A DNA stretch of 14,524 nt, taken from positions 1 through 14,524 of the forward strand of contig CALESR010000174.1 in the NCBI GenBank assembly GCA_937907485.1, read 5' to 3'. Source of the DNA: an uncultured Paracoccaceae bacterium. GTDB lineage: Bacteria > Pseudomonadota > Alphaproteobacteria > Rhodobacterales > Rhodobacteraceae. The translations under genes were made by a program, and so were the position numbers. The notes beneath the pieces were generated by a model, which saw nothing but the letters and a program-made list of their open reading frames with translations, was not told the DNA's origin and made no database searches. Shown piece by piece: positions 12,605 to 14,524 of the stretch (positions within the stretch are counted from its first letter, which is position 1; every line of letters starts with the position of its first letter).

Positions 12605-13660
12605 TCAGAACGGCAGGGGATGAGAGCGGTGCAGCCGGTCGAGTCCGGCCACCACCTCGGGGCTCAGGCGGGCCTGCAGCGCCGGAAGCTGGCGCGCCAG
12701 TTGCGCCGCCGTCGTGGCGCCCAGGATGGGGATGGCCCGAAAGGGCCGCGTGCGGTGCCAGGCCAGCGCCATGACCACCGGGTCCAGCCCGTGCTCACGC
12801 GCCAGCCCCAGATAGGCCGCCACGGCGTCGAACACCCGCGGTGTGATGCGCCCGCTCAGATCCGGGTTGATCGACCGCCGCGAGGCCTCGGGCGTCACGT
12901 CGCCCGCGTATTTCCCGGTCAGCAGGCCCGCAGCCAGCGGCGAGAAGGCCAGCAGCGGCACCCCCTCCATCACGCAGGCCTCGGCCAGATCGGTGTCGAA
13001 CACCCGGCACAGCAGCGAATATTCGTTCTGGATCGAGGCGATACGCGGCAATCCCTGCTCGTCCGAGGCGCGCAGCCATTGAGACAGGCCCCAGGCGCTC
13101 TCGTTCGACAGGCCGAACTGGCCGATCTTGCCCTCGGCGATCAGCGCGGCGGCCTCGGCCAGCACGGCCTGCACCTGCGCGCGCATGGCGGCGGCGTCAC
13201 CGGGCGGCGCATAGGTCCAGTGCTTGCGAAAGTGATACGATCCCCGGTCCGGCCAATGCAGCTGATACAGGTCGATGTGGTCGCAGCGCAGCCGCGTCAA
13301 CGAGGCCTCGACCGCCGCGCGCAGCCGCGCCGCGCCGACCGGCGGCGCCCCACCCGCGATCACCGCGCTGCCGATGCCGGTCACCTTGCTGGCCAGCACC
13401 AGCCGCCCGCGTCCGCCCCGTGCGGCGATCCACTCGCCGATCACTGATTCGCTCAGGCCCAGCGTTTCGGCGCGGACCGGGTTGACCGGATACATCTCGG
13501 CGGTGTCGAGGAAATCCAGCCCGTGCTCCAGCGCCATGTCGATCTGCCGATGCGCCTCGGCCGCCGGGGTCTGGTTGCCCCAGGTCATCGTGCCGAGGCA
13601 GAAGGGCGGCACCGGCGGTCCGGAATGCGCCCACGGACGGCCGAGCGGAAGCTTGTCCAT
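12605..13660 (-). CDS. Aldo/keto reductase (Tas-like)
   Basis: A 351-residue NADPH-dependent oxidoreductase with a TIM-barrel fold. The catalytic tetrad is visible: Asp52 and Tyr57 in DFLDTAEMYPV, Lys92 in LASKV, and His135 in LYQLHWPD. CLGTMTWGNQ near the N-terminus (21-30) is typical of the Tas/YajO-type branch, and ILGATTAAQL near the C-terminus is part of the cofactor site. The substrate is unknown. Two adjacent ATGs (13663, 13660) and a longer upstream frame exist. I chose 13660 because AAGGAAA is then about seven bases away, but 13663 is equally possible. The Shine-Dalgarno lies inside a perfect palindrome. The gene leads an operon with the lipoprotein and is divergent from imuA across 96 bp. 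Confidence 0.9.
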   Translation of the reverse strand: MDKLPLGRPWAHSGPPVPPFCLGTMTWGNQTPAAEAHRQIDMALEHGLDFLDTAEMYPVNPVRAETLGLSESVIGEWIAARGGRGRLVLASKVTGIGSAVIAGGAPPVGAARLRAAVEASLTRLRCDHIDLYQLHWPDRGSYHFRKHWTYAPPGDAAAMRAQVQAVLAEAAALIAEGKIGQFGLSNESAWGLSQWLRASDEQGLPRIASIQNEYSLLCRVFDTDLAEACVMEGVPLLAFSPLAAGLLTGKYAGDVTPEASRRSINPDLSGRITPRVFDAVAAYLGLAREHGLDPVVMALAWHRTRPFRAIPILGATTAAQLARQLPALQARLSPEVVAGLDRLHRSHPLPF

Positions 13661-13662
13661 CA

Positions 13663-13710
13663 TTGTTTCCTTTTGGGAAACAACCTTAGCGACAGAGCGG
13701 GAATTGGCAA
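13663..13710 (-). promoter_or_regulatory. Promoter and perfect palindrome at the aldo/keto reductase start
   Basis: TTGTTTCC-N5-GGAAACAA (13663-13683) is a perfect 8-bp inverted repeat that covers the Shine-Dalgarno and touches the first ATG. Just upstream on the - strand, TTGCCA (13705-13710) and TAAGGT (13683-13688), 16 bases apart, make a moderate promoter. Its predicted start point falls inside the palindrome, which favours a repressor operator over an RNA hairpin. Confidence 0.5.
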
Positions 13711-13741
13711 GGCATGGCGTGCGCATCGCGACAAATATTGA

Positions 13742-13756
13742 GAACATAAAGCGAAC
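13742..13756. promoter_or_regulatory. LexA (SOS) box upstream of imuA
   Basis: GAAC-ATAAAGC-GAAC is a direct repeat with exactly seven bases between half-sites, equal on the other strand to the alphaproteobacterial LexA site GTTC-N7-GTTC. The second half-site ends on the base before the ATG at 13757. It should repress imuA until DNA damage and may also affect the divergent aldo/keto reductase. Confidence 0.8.
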
Positions 13757-14503
13757 ATGCTAGACAGACGCATGCCTGATGCCGCCCCCCTTTCCCCCGT
13801 GCCCCCCCTGGCCCCGCTGGGGCCGATGACACTGGCCCGCGGCCGCGTGCACGAGATCTGCGGCCCGGCGCGCCATACGCTGGCGGCGCTGGTGGCCGGC
13901 GCGGCGCAGCCCGAGGGGCCGGTGCTCTGGCTGCGCCCCGGCTGGCGGGCCGAGCGGCTGGGCGCGCAGGGTCTGGCGCGGCTGATGCCCGATCCCGGCG
14001 CGCTGATCGTCGTGCCCTGCAAGGCGCCGGTCGATGTGCTCTGGGGCATGGAAGAGGCGCTTCGCTCGGGGGCGGTGGCGCTGGTGGTGGCCGAACTGGC
14101 CGACCCGCCCGACCTGCGCCAACTGCGCCGCCTGCATCTGGCGGCGGGTGACGGGCTGGCGCGCAACCGGCAGGCCGGGCGGGCACTGCCGGCGCCGCTG
14201 GGCCTCGTGCTGGCGGCCGAGAGCGCCGACAGCCGCATCACCGGGGTCGAAAGCCGCTGGGCGCTGCATCCGCTGCCGCCCTCGGCACAACCCGAGGGCG
14301 GCCTGACCAGCCCCGCGCTGCGCGCCTCGGGCCGCTGGCGCCTCGCCCGGCTGCTGATGCGCGGCCTGCCGCCCCAGGACTGGGACCTGCAGGGCCACAC
14401 GCCGCTATCCGCCCTGCAAGACCGCGCGCCGCACATCGCCGACCCTGAAATCCCCGAACCCGCCGCCCGCATCTTTGCTCTTCAAATATCCTCAGGGGGG
14501 TGA
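13757..14503 (+). CDS. imuA: ImuA-like SOS mutagenesis protein
   Basis: A 248-residue RecA-fold protein of the ImuA type, which works with ImuB and DnaE2 in damage-induced translesion synthesis. Supporting features are GRVHEICGPARHTLAALVAG (29-48) where RecA would carry its Walker A (no GKT/S here, as in many ImuA proteins), PVLWLRPGWRAERLGAQGLARL (55-76), DVLWGMEEALRSGAVALVVAEL (93-114) and ITGVESRW near 161-168. The LexA box next to the start supports the call. ATG 13757 abuts the LexA half-site with no Shine-Dalgarno; ATG 13772 (MPDAAPL) is an alternative. The last ten or so codons (IFALQISSGG) are encoded by a repeat copy, so the C-terminus may differ from relatives. Whether imuB and dnaE2 follow lies outside the window. 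Confidence 0.78.
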   Translation: MLDRRMPDAAPLSPVPPLAPLGPMTLARGRVHEICGPARHTLAALVAGAAQPEGPVLWLRPGWRAERLGAQGLARLMPDPGALIVVPCKAPVDVLWGMEEALRSGAVALVVAELADPPDLRQLRRLHLAAGDGLARNRQAGRALPAPLGLVLAAESADSRITGVESRWALHPLPPSAQPEGGLTSPALRASGRWRLARLLMRGLPPQDWDLQGHTPLSALQDRAPHIADPEIPEPAARIFALQISSGG

Positions 14504-14524
14504 ATTTGCGCAGCAAAGAGGGGG
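14470..14524 (-). repeat. Dispersed double-hairpin repeat, copy C (truncated by window edge)
   Basis: Read on the - strand: CCCCC, a stem TTTGC-TGC-GCAAA (14505-14517), a C-run, GAGGATATTTGA, then GAGCAAAGATG. It is the same element as copies A and B, with a third, unrelated but still pairing, stem 2. An 8-bp inverted repeat TCTTTGCT/AGCAAAGA (14472-14479, 14512-14519) is also present. The orientation suggests that a - strand gene ends just beyond the window. Confidence 0.7.

Noticed and set aside
1..14524. Defence, phage, CRISPR, secretion or biosynthetic cluster
   Set aside because: Every sizeable gene belongs to a housekeeping, stress or general-metabolism family, and gene composition and layout look like ordinary chromosome.

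Overview
This is a 14.5 kb piece of a high-GC alphaproteobacterial chromosome, most likely from the Rhodobacteraceae (Rhodobacter, Paracoccus and Roseobacter relatives). The evidence is an RpoHII-type heat-shock sigma factor, a DUF1127 protein ending in the family-typical RPFWDAP tail, an ImuA-like gene behind an alphaproteobacterial LexA box (GAAC-N7-GAAC), and a dispersed GC-rich double-hairpin repeat ending in GGATATTT...GAGCAAAG. Gene density is high and neighbouring genes often overlap or nearly touch. I see no prophage, insertion sequence, CRISPR array, toxin-antitoxin pair, tRNA or rRNA.

Layout from left to right: queG (epoxyqueuosine reductase, +) overlaps a convergent glutathione S-transferase-like gene (-) that has an unusual cysteine-bearing tail. 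The GST gene is divergent from an rpoH-type sigma factor (+), whose stop codon overlaps the start of a secreted ChaN-like heme-binding protein. A bidirectional terminator follows. Next are a Bax inhibitor-1 family membrane protein (-) and a DUF1127 protein (-), the latter divergent from a LysR regulator (+). The LysR gene converges, with a 1-base gap, on a zinc-independent quinone oxidoreductase (-). A 450 bp intergenic region follows. It holds an operator-like cluster of TTGCAA half-sites, a leader hairpin, a short tandem repeat, and a full-consensus sigma-54 promoter pointing at a small XRE regulator (+). After that come an inositol-monophosphatase family gene (hisN-like, +) and, convergent to it, a guanine deaminase (guaD, -), with two inverted copies of the dispersed repeat between their 3' ends. 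Then come the operon mgtE / 5-formyltetrahydrofolate cyclo-ligase (+), the convergent operon aldo/keto reductase / cysteine-rich lipoprotein (-), and finally imuA (+) behind a LexA box, whose last codons run into another repeat copy.

Most of this is ordinary housekeeping and stress-response content. The points most worth a second look are regulatory or structural: the repeat family, whose central hairpin changes sequence but keeps its pairing across copies and which appears to supply the start codon of queG and the last codons of imuA; the sigma-54 promoter of the XRE gene; a perfect palindrome covering the Shine-Dalgarno of the aldo/keto reductase; the LexA box abutting the imuA start; the coupling of the sigma factor to a ChaN-like protein; and two unusual cysteine-containing protein tails. 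I did not find a convincing new multi-gene system.

All calls come from reading the sequence and from knowledge of the families. No database search or folding computation was run.
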